A DNA stretch of 64,000 nt from Lachnospiraceae bacterium (GCA_017416465.1 JAFQCK010000159.1:33093-97092), one strand, 5' to 3'. Shown: positions 27,024-36,443, counted from the first letter of the stretch. Notes: generated by a model from the sequence alone, not told the origin. Program-made: numbers and translations.

Positions 27024-27896
27024 TTATCTTTCTCTCTTTGAACAAGTTACTGCAAGTGCGCCAGGTCCAATATGACACGCTACACTTAAAGGTAATTCAC
27101 AAATCTTTACATCTTCCTCTTTACAATGTGTAAATACTTCTAATATCTCTTTTTTAAATTCCTCTGCCACTTCAAAATTTCTTGAATGTGCAACTTCAAT
27201 AATCATATCTTCAATTGGAAAATCTTTGAATCTTCCAGCTAAATCAGACTGAATAGCATTAATCATCATACTCTTAGCCTGCTTAATTGTTCTTGCTTTA
27301 GCAAATGCATCAAGCTTGCCACCCTGAATCTGAAGAACCGGTTTAAGCTTCAAAAGTGTTCCGAGTGCTGCTGCTGTTGGAGTAATTCTTCCACCTCTCT
27401 TAAGATAAGTAAGGGTATCTACCATAATATAAATAGAAGAATCTGCTTTATTAGCTTCAAGAATCTCTTTTATCTCTTTTGCACTCTTTCCCTGTTCCGC
27501 TAAATGCAATGCATCTTTAACAGATTGCTTAAGTGTAACTGATATTCTCTGATTATCTACAACTTCTACTCTTCCATCATAATCATCAGAAAGCATCATC
27601 GCTGTCTGACAAGTACTACTCAAACTACTTGACATAGGAATATGAACAATGTACTCATATTCTTTTAATACTTCGTCCCACATCTCTGTTACTGCTGCAA
27701 TTGACGGCTGTGATGTAGAAATCTTCTTATCCTCTTCTAACATATCAAAAAACTGGTCTGCAGTAAGATTGACGTCCTCATAATATTCAACTTCATCTAT
27801 CATAAATGGCATCGGTATAACAAATACACCTAATTCCTTAGCTTCTGCCTGTGTCATACTACTGTTACTATCTGTAATAATTGCAATCTTTTTCAT
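27024..27896 (-). CDS. DegV family fatty-acid-binding protein
   Basis: A 290-residue DegV protein. It begins KKIAIITDSNSSMTQAEAKE and has KISTSQPSIAAVTEMWDEVL, HIPMSSSLSSTCQTA, the domain hinge TLTYLKRGGRITPTAAALGT and a C-terminal HIGPGALAVT, all family marks. DegV proteins (FakB type) bind fatty acids for phosphorylation by FakA; which lipid is bound is not visible here. It stands alone, convergent with asnA. Confidence 0.88.
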   Translation of the reverse strand: MKKIAIITDSNSSMTQAEAKELGVFVIPMPFMIDEVEYYEDVNLTADQFFDMLEEDKKISTSQPSIAAVTEMWDEVLKEYEYIVHIPMSSSLSSTCQTAMMLSDDYDGRVEVVDNQRISVTLKQSVKDALHLAEQGKSAKEIKEILEANKADSSIYIMVDTLTYLKRGGRITPTAAALGTLLKLKPVLQIQGGKLDAFAKARTIKQAKSMMINAIQSDLAGRFKDFPIEDMIIEVAHSRNFEVAEEFKKEILEVFTHCKEEDVKICELPLSVACHIGPGALAVTCSKRER

Positions 27897-28148
27897 TGTA
27901 ATCCTCCATTTGAAGTAAATTTCATTTGAAAATGTAATAATATATTATCTATAATATTTTACATTTTATCCAAACTGAAATCTTTTATCTTCTATACAAC
28001 ATAGTTGTCCTTATATTACCATTTAAACTGTTTTTTATCAAGTCAAAAAATACATATATTATTTTTCTGATTTTATGCAATCTTACAACCGTAATATCTT
28101 CTTTTTTCAACAATTCAATCTGCTTATTCACTCCACCAAATACGTAAA

Positions 28149-28201
28149 ATAGACATTTGTCTATTTTTATAGTAGACAAGTGTCTATTTTTATGTTATAG
28201 T
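28149..28201 (+). promoter_or_regulatory. Promoter with two palindromic operators upstream of the TetR-GH13 gene
   Basis: Two palindromes stand in tandem: ATAGACATTTGTCTAT (28149-28164) and TAGACAAGTGTCTA (28173-28186), starts of their TAGACA halves 23 bp apart. TAGACA of the second doubles as a -35 box; TATAGT at 28196-28201 follows at 17 bp as the -10. A repressor bound there would block the promoter. Self-control by the TetR domain encoded just downstream is the natural reading. The remaining part of the 27897-28284 gap shows nothing I can call. Confidence 0.7.
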
Positions 28202-28284
28202 ACCTATATGATAATTTTGGGATTTAAGAAACTAATTTAATAAATCCATTTATCATTAATTTACAGAAAGGACTATGTGTTAAA

Positions 28285-30171
28285 TTGGAAAAAAGGAAAA
28301 TAAACAAAACTAAAACTTCACTTTACACAGCTCTTAGTCGACTACTTTCTGTAAAGGACATACGGGATATCACAATTATAGAGTTATGTCAGGAAGCCAG
28401 AATTAACAAAAGTACATTTTACCTTCATTATAAAGATATTTATGAATGTACGGAAGATTTTGTAGGCCAACTTGTAACTCCCATTGCAGAGATTATGAGT
28501 GAAAATGGTATAATTAATCTTTTTAATGATTTACCATTATTACTTGATAAAGTTCTTGATTTGCTCGAGTCTTATAATCATGTATATGACCCGGTTTTCT
28601 ATTCACCAAATCTTTCACAATTTCTTAATAAGATGAGAAATAGTATCATAGACACATTAATTAAGAAATATGAGACATTTGGATTATCTAATGAACAACT
28701 TATGGATGCTAAAATTGCTACATCTTTTTTAGTAAATGGATTCATAGGAATAATTGAATTAAACGGAAGAACCACACTTCCGCTTAAAAATATAAAATCT
28801 TTTGGTGTAAAATTACAGCGAGGATTTATACTTAATAACAACTTATTTAAGGAGGACTTAAACATGTGGGCTGAAGAAAGCGTATTTTATCAAATTTATC
28901 CATTAGGATTTTGCGGAGCACCTTTTGAAAATGATGGTGTTTTAGAATCAAGAATATTAAAGGTTAATGACTGGATTCCTCACATCAGTAAGATGGGATT
29001 CAATGCAATATATTTTTCACCGGTTTTTGAATCAGATACTCATGGTTACAACACAAGAGATTATAAGAAAATTGACTGCCGTCTTGGAACTAACGAGGAT
29101 TTCAAAAATGTATGTGATAATCTTCATAAAGAAGGTATTAAGGTTGTTTTAGATGGTGTATTCAACCATGTGGGAAGAGGATTTTTCGCATTTCAGGATG
29201 TATTACAAAACAGAGAAGGTTCAAGATACAAGGATTGGTTTGCGAGAATTGATTTCGGCGGAAACAGTTGTTACAATGACGGATTATGGTATGAAGGCTG
29301 GGAAGGCAACTATGACCTTGTTAAGTTAAACCTTTACAACGAAGAAGTTGTTAATCATATATTCGAAAGTATCAGGTTCTGGGTTGATGAATTTGATATT
29401 GATGGATTGAGACTTGATGTTGCTTACTGCCTTGACAAGAATTTCTTAAAGAGACTTAAGAATTTCTGTAACGGGCTTAAAGCAGATTTCTGGCTTTGTG
29501 GAGAGCTTCTTCACGGTGATTATAACCAGTGGGTTAATGATGAGATGCTTCATAGCTGTACTAACTATGAATGTTACAAAGGAATTTTCTCAAGCTTTAA
29601 CTGTATGAATATGTTTGAAATTGTTCACTCTCTTTTAAGACAGTTTGGTCCTGAGAACTGGACATTATATAAAGGTAAACATTTATTATCTTTCGTAGAT
29701 AATCATGATGTATCAAGAATTGCCAGCAATTTGAATAACGAGAATCATCTTCCATTAGTTTATGCTATGGCTTTTGGTATGCCGGGTATTCCTTGCGTAT
29801 ATTATGGTAGTGAATGGGGTGCAAAAGCTCATAAAAATGAAGGTGATCTTGCACTTCGTGCATGTTTTGATGCACCTGTTGAAAACAACTTAACAGAATT
29901 CATTACAAAAATTGCTAATGCTCATAAGAATAGCAAAGCTCTCTGCTATGGTGATTTCAAATCTGTAGTTCTTACAAATCATCAATGCGTTTTTGAAAGA
30001 TACTGCGATGGTGAGCGTGTACTTGTGGCTATCAATGCATCAGGCGATGATTTCAGAGCTAACTTTAATACAGGTGCAGGCACAGGTATTGACTTAATCA
30101 CAGGCGAAACTATTAATACAGAAGGCGGATTTAACCTTAAGGGTTATAGCGCTATGTATGTTAAGATGTAA
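28285..30171 (+). CDS. TetR-family regulator fused in frame to a GH13 glycosidase
   Basis: One 628-codon frame. Residues 1-60 form a TetR helix-turn-helix (ITIIELCQEARINKSTFYLH) and about 60-190 its ligand domain. Without any stop the frame runs into a complete GH13 enzyme from residue 194. The start is TTG with AGGA 12 bases upstream; no in-frame ATG is better. A strong internal ribosome binding site precedes codon 194, so the glycosidase can be made alone as well. Regulator and enzyme are normally separate proteins of about 190 and 435 residues. Either the TetR stop codon was lost by mutation or the fusion is a real two-domain protein. Confidence 0.75.
   Translation: MEKRKINKTKTSLYTALSRLLSVKDIRDITIIELCQEARINKSTFYLHYKDIYECTEDFVGQLVTPIAEIMSENGIINLFNDLPLLLDKVLDLLESYNHVYDPVFYSPNLSQFLNKMRNSIIDTLIKKYETFGLSNEQLMDAKIATSFLVNGFIGIIELNGRTTLPLKNIKSFGVKLQRGFILNNNLFKEDLNMWAEESVFYQIYPLGFCGAPFENDGVLESRILKVNDWIPHISKMGFNAIYFSPVFESDTHGYNTRDYKKIDCRLGTNEDFKNVCDNLHKEGIKVVLDGVFNHVGRGFFAFQDVLQNREGSRYKDWFARIDFGGNSCYNDGLWYEGWEGNYDLVKLNLYNEEVVNHIFESIRFWVDEFDIDGLRLDVAYCLDKNFLKRLKNFCNGLKADFWLCGELLHGDYNQWVNDEMLHSCTNYECYKGIFSSFNCMNMFEIVHSLLRQFGPENWTLYKGKHLLSFVDNHDVSRIASNLNNENHLPLVYAMAFGMPGIPCVYYGSEWGAKAHKNEGDLALRACFDAPVENNLTEFITKIANAHKNSKALCYGDFKSVVLTNHQCVFERYCDGERVLVAINASGDDFRANFNTGAGTGIDLITGETINTEGGFNLKGYSAMYVKM
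28849..28856 (+). promoter_or_regulatory. Internal ribosome binding site before the GH13 part
   Basis: AAGGAGGA lies seven bases before the ATG at 28864, inside the fused frame. This is near-ideal strength and spacing and is stronger than the site before the TTG start at 28285. It shows that separate translation of the glycosidase is likely. Confidence 0.8.
28864..30171 (+). CDS. GH13 family alpha-glucan hydrolase (separately translated product of the fused frame)
   Basis: About 435 residues starting MWAEESVFYQIYPLGFCGAP, with no signal peptide, so it acts in the cytoplasm. The four GH13 motifs are all present: DGVFNHVG, GLRLDVAYC with the nucleophile aspartate, FWLCGELLHGD with the acid/base glutamate, and FVDNHDVSRI. 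The compact form without an N-terminal carbohydrate domain fits an alpha-amylase or a maltodextrin-degrading enzyme. The likely role is breakdown of imported or stored oligosaccharides under control of the TetR part. Confidence 0.85.
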   Translation: MWAEESVFYQIYPLGFCGAPFENDGVLESRILKVNDWIPHISKMGFNAIYFSPVFESDTHGYNTRDYKKIDCRLGTNEDFKNVCDNLHKEGIKVVLDGVFNHVGRGFFAFQDVLQNREGSRYKDWFARIDFGGNSCYNDGLWYEGWEGNYDLVKLNLYNEEVVNHIFESIRFWVDEFDIDGLRLDVAYCLDKNFLKRLKNFCNGLKADFWLCGELLHGDYNQWVNDEMLHSCTNYECYKGIFSSFNCMNMFEIVHSLLRQFGPENWTLYKGKHLLSFVDNHDVSRIASNLNNENHLPLVYAMAFGMPGIPCVYYGSEWGAKAHKNEGDLALRACFDAPVENNLTEFITKIANAHKNSKALCYGDFKSVVLTNHQCVFERYCDGERVLVAINASGDDFRANFNTGAGTGIDLITGETINTEGGFNLKGYSAMYVKM

Positions 30172-30202
30172 GATATTTCTTCAATCCTCTTATTATAAAT
30201 TC

Positions 30203-30249
30203 AAAGAAACGTGGCATTAGGATTTATGTCCTAATGTCACGTTTCTTTA
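30203..30249. terminator. Terminator between the GH13 gene and the HEPN-like gene
   Basis: AAAGAAACGTG(G)CATTAG and CTAATGTCACGTTTCTTT form a long stem (30203-30248) between convergent genes, with a T-rich end on the plus strand. Confidence 0.8.
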
Positions 30250-30255
30250 TTAAAA

Positions 30256-31722
30256 TTAAAGTTCTTCAATTAAATATTTAATCAAAATCTTTAACTTGTT
30301 AGCATCAAGCACAACTGATTCTCCTTCACTGTTTGCATGATTAGAATAATTTTTCTGTTCTTTACACATTCCGTAAAGATAAAAGATTTTCCTAATCTTT
30401 TCTGCTTGCAAGTCGGTGCCAATCATAACTTTTTTGTTATCAAAATAAACTGAATAATCGTATTTGCTACAATTCTCAACTTCTTTTATATACTTGTTTC
30501 TTAAATCATGGTTAGTATCCGTTCCAAATAATTCATTAAATAAATCATTAAATACTTCTTCTACAATAAATTTTTCTTTTACCACAATTGCGTCATAATA
30601 TGCATTTAATATAGCTTTATCTTCAAAAAATCTCTTGCTTCTATCCGCATTATCTTTTACGTTTATATTAGGTTCATTGTCATCATCCTTACCCTTTACC
30701 AAAGTAAATACAGTTGCATTCTTTTTATCTGATAAACTAAATTTAAAATTCGACCAATTAAGATTTATCATAGACTCATTTATCCACTTATTAATATTAT
30801 ATTTTCCTTCTATACATTTATTAAACTCTTCTACTTCTTTAGTATACTTATTCAGTTTTTTATCACTATATATAGCATTAGTCATCAAACTATCGATAAT
30901 ATTATTTAACAAATGCATTACATTATCCTTACCAGATAAAAACTCAGACATATCATTATCTTTGGTTATTTCATTAGCATAATATTTTATACTATTGTCT
31001 TTATCCACGATAATCTGAAACTTATTACTGCAACTTGGATTATTTAAGCTTGTTTTTTCTTTAATAAGGATTCCTTTTATATTTTTTAATATTTTATCAT
31101 CATATTCTCTAAGTCCCTTAACAAGTAAATAATAATTTTTTTCATACTTATTATTAATTTTTGGAATCATATACTCCCACATTTTATCAGATACTACCAC
31201 TTTCCCTGACTCTATTAAATATTTAGGAATTTGTTCTAAACATAGTGTTATCGCCTGTTGTATATAATTCTTTTCTAAACACCATTTAATTATTCTCGGT
31301 AAGGAATTCTTTATAAGTTGACCGGCTTTTAGACATTCTTCTAAATCCTTACAATCATATAGAGGCTCGAATTCTTTAAGAATATTAATTGCAACATATA
31401 CAAATGCCTTTGCAGTAGCATCATCCGATTCTTCATAACATTTTATAAAATTATTAAGTAGCACATATATATTATCTTCTGTCCTATAAAAATGTTCCAT
31501 TATTAAACCGGTTCTGCAAAGATGCAAATCATTGATAATATTATCCAACTTGTTCAAACATTTTTCAATGTCCATTTTCACTGATTCGTTAGTTATTTTA
31601 CTCTGCGAAAAACTCAATTCAAAATAATTTTTCAAGGAGTCAATCTGACCATACTTAACAAACTCATCCACAGCTGATACACAATCAATAGAAACATTTG
31701 TCATCACATTAATATCACTCAT
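30256..31722 (-). CDS. Protein resembling the C-terminal (HEPN) half of CRISPR-associated TM1812/Csx1 proteins
   Basis: A 488-residue protein. Residues about 125-170 (IIKWCLEKNYIQQAITLCLE, QIPKYLIESG) resemble the segment of TM1812/Csx1-type CRISPR ancillary proteins that follows the sensor domain. Upstream, LNKLDNIINDLHLCRTG also recalls that family. Near the C-terminus KNYSNHAN resembles the HEPN RNase motif RNxxxH with K for R. No N-terminal cyclic-oligoadenylate sensor (CARF) part and no CRISPR array or cas gene is seen. It lies next to two DUF262 genes in a small defence island. The family link is from memory of motifs and needs a profile search. The start has GGAGG at seven bases. Confidence 0.5.
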   Translation of the reverse strand: MSDINVMTNVSIDCVSAVDEFVKYGQIDSLKNYFELSFSQSKITNESVKMDIEKCLNKLDNIINDLHLCRTGLIMEHFYRTEDNIYVLLNNFIKCYEESDDATAKAFVYVAINILKEFEPLYDCKDLEECLKAGQLIKNSLPRIIKWCLEKNYIQQAITLCLEQIPKYLIESGKVVVSDKMWEYMIPKINNKYEKNYYLLVKGLREYDDKILKNIKGILIKEKTSLNNPSCSNKFQIIVDKDNSIKYYANEITKDNDMSEFLSGKDNVMHLLNNIIDSLMTNAIYSDKKLNKYTKEVEEFNKCIEGKYNINKWINESMINLNWSNFKFSLSDKKNATVFTLVKGKDDDNEPNINVKDNADRSKRFFEDKAILNAYYDAIVVKEKFIVEEVFNDLFNELFGTDTNHDLRNKYIKEVENCSKYDYSVYFDNKKVMIGTDLQAEKIRKIFYLYGMCKEQKNYSNHANSEGESVVLDANKLKILIKYLIEEL

Positions 31723-31907
31723 AAAAAACCCTCCTTGTGTTTATCTTATCTTTGCATTGTTGTTAATCAATATGTAAGTTTAAATTCCCTATGACAAATT
31801 ACATCTTATTTTTTGTTAAATATTTTCCCTTTATTTCGTACACTTTCCACACATTTAATATTGTATATATTATAACAAAATACATTATCCGGTTCAATAC
31901 AATATTC

Positions 31908-34298
31908 TTATAACTCTAGCAAACTGTATACCATTGTTGCGTCTATATGCTTAATATAATCAGATAGTTGAACTGCATATGTTACTGAATCGAGATAATT
32001 TTCTTGAACTTGTTTATCATCTAAACAAATTGATATTTCCGACCTATCGATAATACATTTAAGTAAAACATCTACACCATTGTGTTGAATTACTTTTTTC
32101 AAACGAATTTCTTTGTCTCCTGACCAAAAATAAGGAATTGCTTTTTTAGCTTTTCCTTCACCGATATAGCATCTATTCTCGCATTCCCAACCATTTTGTG
32201 TCAATTTATCTATTATTTCATTTCGATATCCTTTTACATATATCCAATCATACCAACTGTTCGGTTTCGAGATATAGTTATCTTTATATCTAATAGCTCT
32301 TCTTTCCATCATCCAATCAATCAGGTCAGTTTTCTTATATAAAGACTCATGTAATTTCTTTTCAAAATCATCATTTAAAACTGCTATAGGAGATTCTTTT
32401 TTTACCTCTTCAAATAATTTTTTAGCAATAGCCTCTTCAGAATCTAATGCAAACCACTCTTTGATAGCTTCTCGAACCACCAAATCAGAAGAAAGCATAT
32501 TTTTAAGAGCATTTTCTTTTTCTTTAACGTCAGTAATATGATATTTTATTTGAGACAAAGAAGAGTAACGACTCAATAAAGCTCTCAAGAAAATATGACT
32601 GTTATCTCTATATTTTTGACAAATACCATTATTATCAAAGAAGACGGTTGCCATTTGATAATTGTGTTTAAATTTCTCTATATCTTCATCATCAGGAATA
32701 AGAAAACTTATACTTCCTTTAAAATACGAGTGTGCTTCTGCTTTTAATAGATGAGATCTCCAAGATTCGTCACTTAAAATCAATTTAGCTTTTAAACGTT
32801 CCTCTTTCATCGTAACAGAAGATTGTGATGATTTTATTTCGATATCATCATTTGCCAACATGGAATATATATCATTTGAATATGGAACCAATTCTAAAAT
32901 CAATTGCATAACACCGACCATTACACGCGCACTATCAATATTAGCATTTTCAATAATATTCCAGACCACATGCATCCATTTTTCAAAAGCTTTGGCATTA
33001 TAATCTTGATTTATAAGATATAAAACTACTGCTGAAAATGCCACACGCTCTTCAAATTTATAATTGCCTTTTAATAAATCAAATTTTTCTGCATCTTTAA
33101 TAGACCAGCAAGGTTGAATTTTGGGTAGAATTTCTTCATAATGTGTTGATATTTTGTCAAGCAATACTCGCAAGTTTTCGACCATTTCTTTACTGATATT
33201 CCTTTCAAACAAAGAAAAACCAAGATACTCTGGTTCATCACGTAACAAACAAAAATCCCTTTCCTTATCAATAGCTTTATTTGTTGTTTTTGACTTGTAA
33301 ATATATTCATGTAGCCAATACTTATAAAGAAAACCTAAAAATAGTTGATCAAAATTATTATTTGCATTATCTTTTTTGATTCCCCAAAAACATTGTGCCC
33401 ATTCATTGTCCATTTTATTGATAAAGAACATATCATACGGTATTACTCTTCCATCATATGTTTGCTCACCAAAGCCAAGCGATTTTGCATTGATTTTAAT
33501 CCAATTTTGAAAATCCGCTTTAAAATTCTCAAAACCTGTAAGTTGCTTGCCACGTGCATTCATTTTTACATAAAGTTCTTCTGTTAAATCAAAATTGCTT
33601 AGAGGCAAGATATAAAAACGCAATTTATCAAGATTTTTATAAATTTTTTCACTATTATACCCAATATATAATTCTTGAATTTTATCTAACATATTCATCA
33701 TTGATTGAACCGTTGGATCTAATTTATACGAGTCATGAAACCAAGATAAGTTGTTAATTTGCGAAATCAAATTCTCTTGTGGTTCTTCTAAATCATTCCT
33801 TAAAAAAAAATCTATATTATCACGACATAATTCTTTTACAAGGTTTTCACAAAAAATATTAGAACTTGTTCTTGTTGCATAATAAAAATTACTAAGTATC
33901 TTTACTAAATCTTTTTTTTCGTCAAGATTAAGTTCTACGCCTCCTATATACCAATATAACAAAAACAGGGTAGTTAATCGTTGTTGACCATCAAGCGGAT
34001 AGAAATAAGTGGTATCGTCAATTTTCTTAATAGAACCATACACAAAATCTAATTCCATTTGTACTTCCTTAGATTGTAGTATTAAAAATGAAAACAATTC
34101 CGTAATAAACTTTTCACCGGTCTGATTAAGTTTATTTTTTCTATCTTTATTTGAATCACTTAATCTACCTTGTGCATAATCTCGTTGTATCATTGGAATT
34201 TCAATTACATCAATCTTTGTTGTGAAACAAACTTCTCCATTACTTATTAATTCAACTTCTTTTGTAAAAATATCCTTAAAACTGTATTTCTTAATCAT
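31908..34298 (-). CDS. DUF262 domain protein (GmrS/SspE-like nucleotidase domain), large form
   Basis: A 796-residue protein with the DUF262 motifs IPMIQRDYAQGR near residue 33 and YPLDGQQRLTTLFLLYWYIG near 98. In type IV restriction enzymes of the GmrSD kind and in SspE this domain cleaves nucleotides to power or trigger a linked nuclease. I see no HNH motif of the DUF1524 type in its C-terminal half, unlike the next gene upstream. It lies 16 bases after another DUF262 gene in the same operon, so the two probably act together against modified or foreign DNA. Confidence 0.78.
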   Translation of the reverse strand: MIKKYSFKDIFTKEVELISNGEVCFTTKIDVIEIPMIQRDYAQGRLSDSNKDRKNKLNQTGEKFITELFSFLILQSKEVQMELDFVYGSIKKIDDTTYFYPLDGQQRLTTLFLLYWYIGGVELNLDEKKDLVKILSNFYYATRTSSNIFCENLVKELCRDNIDFFLRNDLEEPQENLISQINNLSWFHDSYKLDPTVQSMMNMLDKIQELYIGYNSEKIYKNLDKLRFYILPLSNFDLTEELYVKMNARGKQLTGFENFKADFQNWIKINAKSLGFGEQTYDGRVIPYDMFFINKMDNEWAQCFWGIKKDNANNNFDQLFLGFLYKYWLHEYIYKSKTTNKAIDKERDFCLLRDEPEYLGFSLFERNISKEMVENLRVLLDKISTHYEEILPKIQPCWSIKDAEKFDLLKGNYKFEERVAFSAVVLYLINQDYNAKAFEKWMHVVWNIIENANIDSARVMVGVMQLILELVPYSNDIYSMLANDDIEIKSSQSSVTMKEERLKAKLILSDESWRSHLLKAEAHSYFKGSISFLIPDDEDIEKFKHNYQMATVFFDNNGICQKYRDNSHIFLRALLSRYSSLSQIKYHITDVKEKENALKNMLSSDLVVREAIKEWFALDSEEAIAKKLFEEVKKESPIAVLNDDFEKKLHESLYKKTDLIDWMMERRAIRYKDNYISKPNSWYDWIYVKGYRNEIIDKLTQNGWECENRCYIGEGKAKKAIPYFWSGDKEIRLKKVIQHNGVDVLLKCIIDRSEISICLDDKQVQENYLDSVTYAVQLSDYIKHIDATMVYSLLEL

Positions 34299-34314
34299 GA
34301 TTTCTCTCCTCTAT

Positions 34315-36195
34315 CTAACTTTCAACAATTAGAAATTTTTTAATAACCTCGATTATATTTTGACGATATTTTAACATATCATCTTGACTCCAATTGATAG
34401 TGGTATTATTTAATCCTGTAAAATTCTTTAAAAATACATTCTTGGTACAAATCGGAATAAACCTTCCTTCTGCATCCTTTTTTGTAATTTCTTTTTTCTT
34501 AGACGGAAAAATAGAATTCCCATATCCACGATTGATATCTGCATTCAATAATGTAAGATTACCGATAGTATTTTTTATATCCTTCAGTATTTCTTCGGAT
34601 GGCAGGTATTCACCTGCAAGTTTAGAAACTGAAGATTTAATATCATCAAAAGAAGAATCTCTATCAACTTCTCCTAAGAAACTCTTGATTGCTTGTATTT
34701 CAAGTGGTGTTAATATATTTGATGCTTCGTAGTCAACTCCAAAAACATTCAAATCATCAATTGCCGTTTTAAGCCATTCCCTTTGCTGAGATTTATCTAC
34801 TAACGGATTAGTAGTAAACGAATCAACATGTTCAATATCCCACTTCTCGGACTTAAACAAATCAAATGGAAATATAATATAACTCTTATCGTTAGATTTG
34901 TTTTTTTGAACAATATACTCGATATTATAAAGTATTAATAATTGTTTTAACGTTTCTTTAGTTTTGTTATCATATATAATTGGAATCCCGTTTCTTTCAA
35001 TTTCGCCCGACACCGTAAGAGTTACTTTCAACTTTTTACGAATAGTGTCAATCAAACTTTCTAAAAACTCGGATTTGTTTTTATCTTTATATAAATTATA
35101 AATGTTTATTATCGGCTCTTTACAATAAATTAAGAAACCAATGTAATGATACAAAAGTGGATTATTATACCACTCAATAAAAGTTTCATAATACTCTCTT
35201 ACAACAGCCCACTGCTCTTTTATTTTTTCACGAGTCGCATTTTCAAATTTTTCACTAAAAAATCTAAAAGATGCATATTCATCAGTTCCGTATTTTTCGT
35301 CAAACTCTGATTTTCCAAGTTTCTCTTTTTCTACCTCAACTTTGAAAATTACATCAAAAATAAACTCAATATGAGTAGGAACATTTGGAACATCACTATT
35401 TAAAAAGGCCCAAACCCGCTTATCTTGAAGCACAGATTCTATTTGGTCCCATTCCTTTGCAATTTGAATTTGCTGAATTTCAGACAGTTCATTTACATCT
35501 CGTTTTTGTAAAAACAATGCTTTGATAAGTTCAGCATTTCGTAGTGGAATCTTTCCAATATTAAGTCTTGTAAAAATCTTGATAGGATCCGAGTCTGTCG
35601 TTTCATACCAAATAACCTGTACATACCCCGAGTCATTATTACTAGATTTGTCAGACAACAAAAGTGTTTCGATGATATTCCTAACTTCTTTAGGTTTTTC
35701 AAAAGAATCAAACCATTCAGATATATTTCTATATGCCTCAGTAATATAAAAAGCATTTGGTGAAGATCTGTCAATAGTCTCGGGATTATTAATCACATCC
35801 TTATTCATTACGCGTGTTTGATATTCAATTTGAAACAAATCTTTTTTGTAATCATCACGCATATCTATGTTATTTTTTTTTATCAAATATTTAAAGATTA
35901 CATATAAGGTTGTTAATCTTTGTTGTCCGTCAATAACTTCATACCAAACGTTATTATCCATTATGCTGTCCAAACCATTTTCCCTTATAGTTTTTTCATC
36001 ACATTTTTTAACAACAATAGGTTGCAGACAATAAAAAGCATCTTCAGATTCTTTTTTGCCTTTAGCAAATTTATACAAATCTCCAAGAAGGTCTTGAACC
36101 TGTCTTTTTTCCCAACGATAACCACGTTGGTAGCTAGGTATGAAATAGTTTTTCCCTAGCAGTTCATAAACACTTTTTAACATCAATTCACTCAT
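34315..36195 (-). CDS. DUF262-DUF1524 protein (GmrSD-like)
   Basis: A 626-residue protein with the full GmrSD layout. The N-terminal DUF262 domain has FIPSYQRGYRWEKRQVQDLL near residue 17 and YEVIDGQQRLTTLYVIF near 88. The C-terminal DUF1524 HNH-like nuclease has DIEHVDSF near 450 and IGNLTLLNADINRGYGNSIF near 565. Related enzymes cut DNA with modified cytosines. It is the first of two tandem DUF262 genes and is likely a defence gene. The promoter would lie in 36196-36330. Confidence 0.82.
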   Translation of the reverse strand: MSELMLKSVYELLGKNYFIPSYQRGYRWEKRQVQDLLGDLYKFAKGKKESEDAFYCLQPIVVKKCDEKTIRENGLDSIMDNNVWYEVIDGQQRLTTLYVIFKYLIKKNNIDMRDDYKKDLFQIEYQTRVMNKDVINNPETIDRSSPNAFYITEAYRNISEWFDSFEKPKEVRNIIETLLLSDKSSNNDSGYVQVIWYETTDSDPIKIFTRLNIGKIPLRNAELIKALFLQKRDVNELSEIQQIQIAKEWDQIESVLQDKRVWAFLNSDVPNVPTHIEFIFDVIFKVEVEKEKLGKSEFDEKYGTDEYASFRFFSEKFENATREKIKEQWAVVREYYETFIEWYNNPLLYHYIGFLIYCKEPIINIYNLYKDKNKSEFLESLIDTIRKKLKVTLTVSGEIERNGIPIIYDNKTKETLKQLLILYNIEYIVQKNKSNDKSYIIFPFDLFKSEKWDIEHVDSFTTNPLVDKSQQREWLKTAIDDLNVFGVDYEASNILTPLEIQAIKSFLGEVDRDSSFDDIKSSVSKLAGEYLPSEEILKDIKNTIGNLTLLNADINRGYGNSIFPSKKKEITKKDAEGRFIPICTKNVFLKNFTGLNNTTINWSQDDMLKYRQNIIEVIKKFLIVES

Positions 36196-36329
36196 TTTGC
36201 ATAATCTCCTTAAAACTACATACTTATTTCATCTGATATTTCCTCTATTTTAGCCAAATTCAACCTTTATTTTCCATAAGTATAAGCTATACATTCGCAC
36301 ATTATCTCAATTATAGATATACCGATTTT

Positions 36330-36373
36330 AAAAAAATAGCAATTTCGAATATAAATTCGAATTGCTATTTTTT
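36330..36373 (-). terminator. Terminator after the PurF-like gene
   Basis: AAAAAATAGCAATTCGAATT on the minus strand pairs with its complement downstream (36331-36372), with a T-run following. It lies about 70 bases past the stop codon of the PurF-like gene and also protects the DUF262 operon from readthrough. Confidence 0.8.
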
Positions 36374-36443
36374 CTTTTTCAAATTCAGAATATTTTAATT
36401 AATCATATACTTAGTTCAAAAACTTATAACTCACTTTCTCACA

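Noticed and set aside
27985-28179. 64-codon minus-strand frame upstream of the TetR-GH13 gene
   Set aside because: It crosses the operator palindromes, has no ribosome binding site and no protein-like features; probably chance.
30256-36195. CRISPR array near the HEPN-like gene
   Set aside because: No series of regularly spaced direct repeats was seen here or elsewhere in the window.
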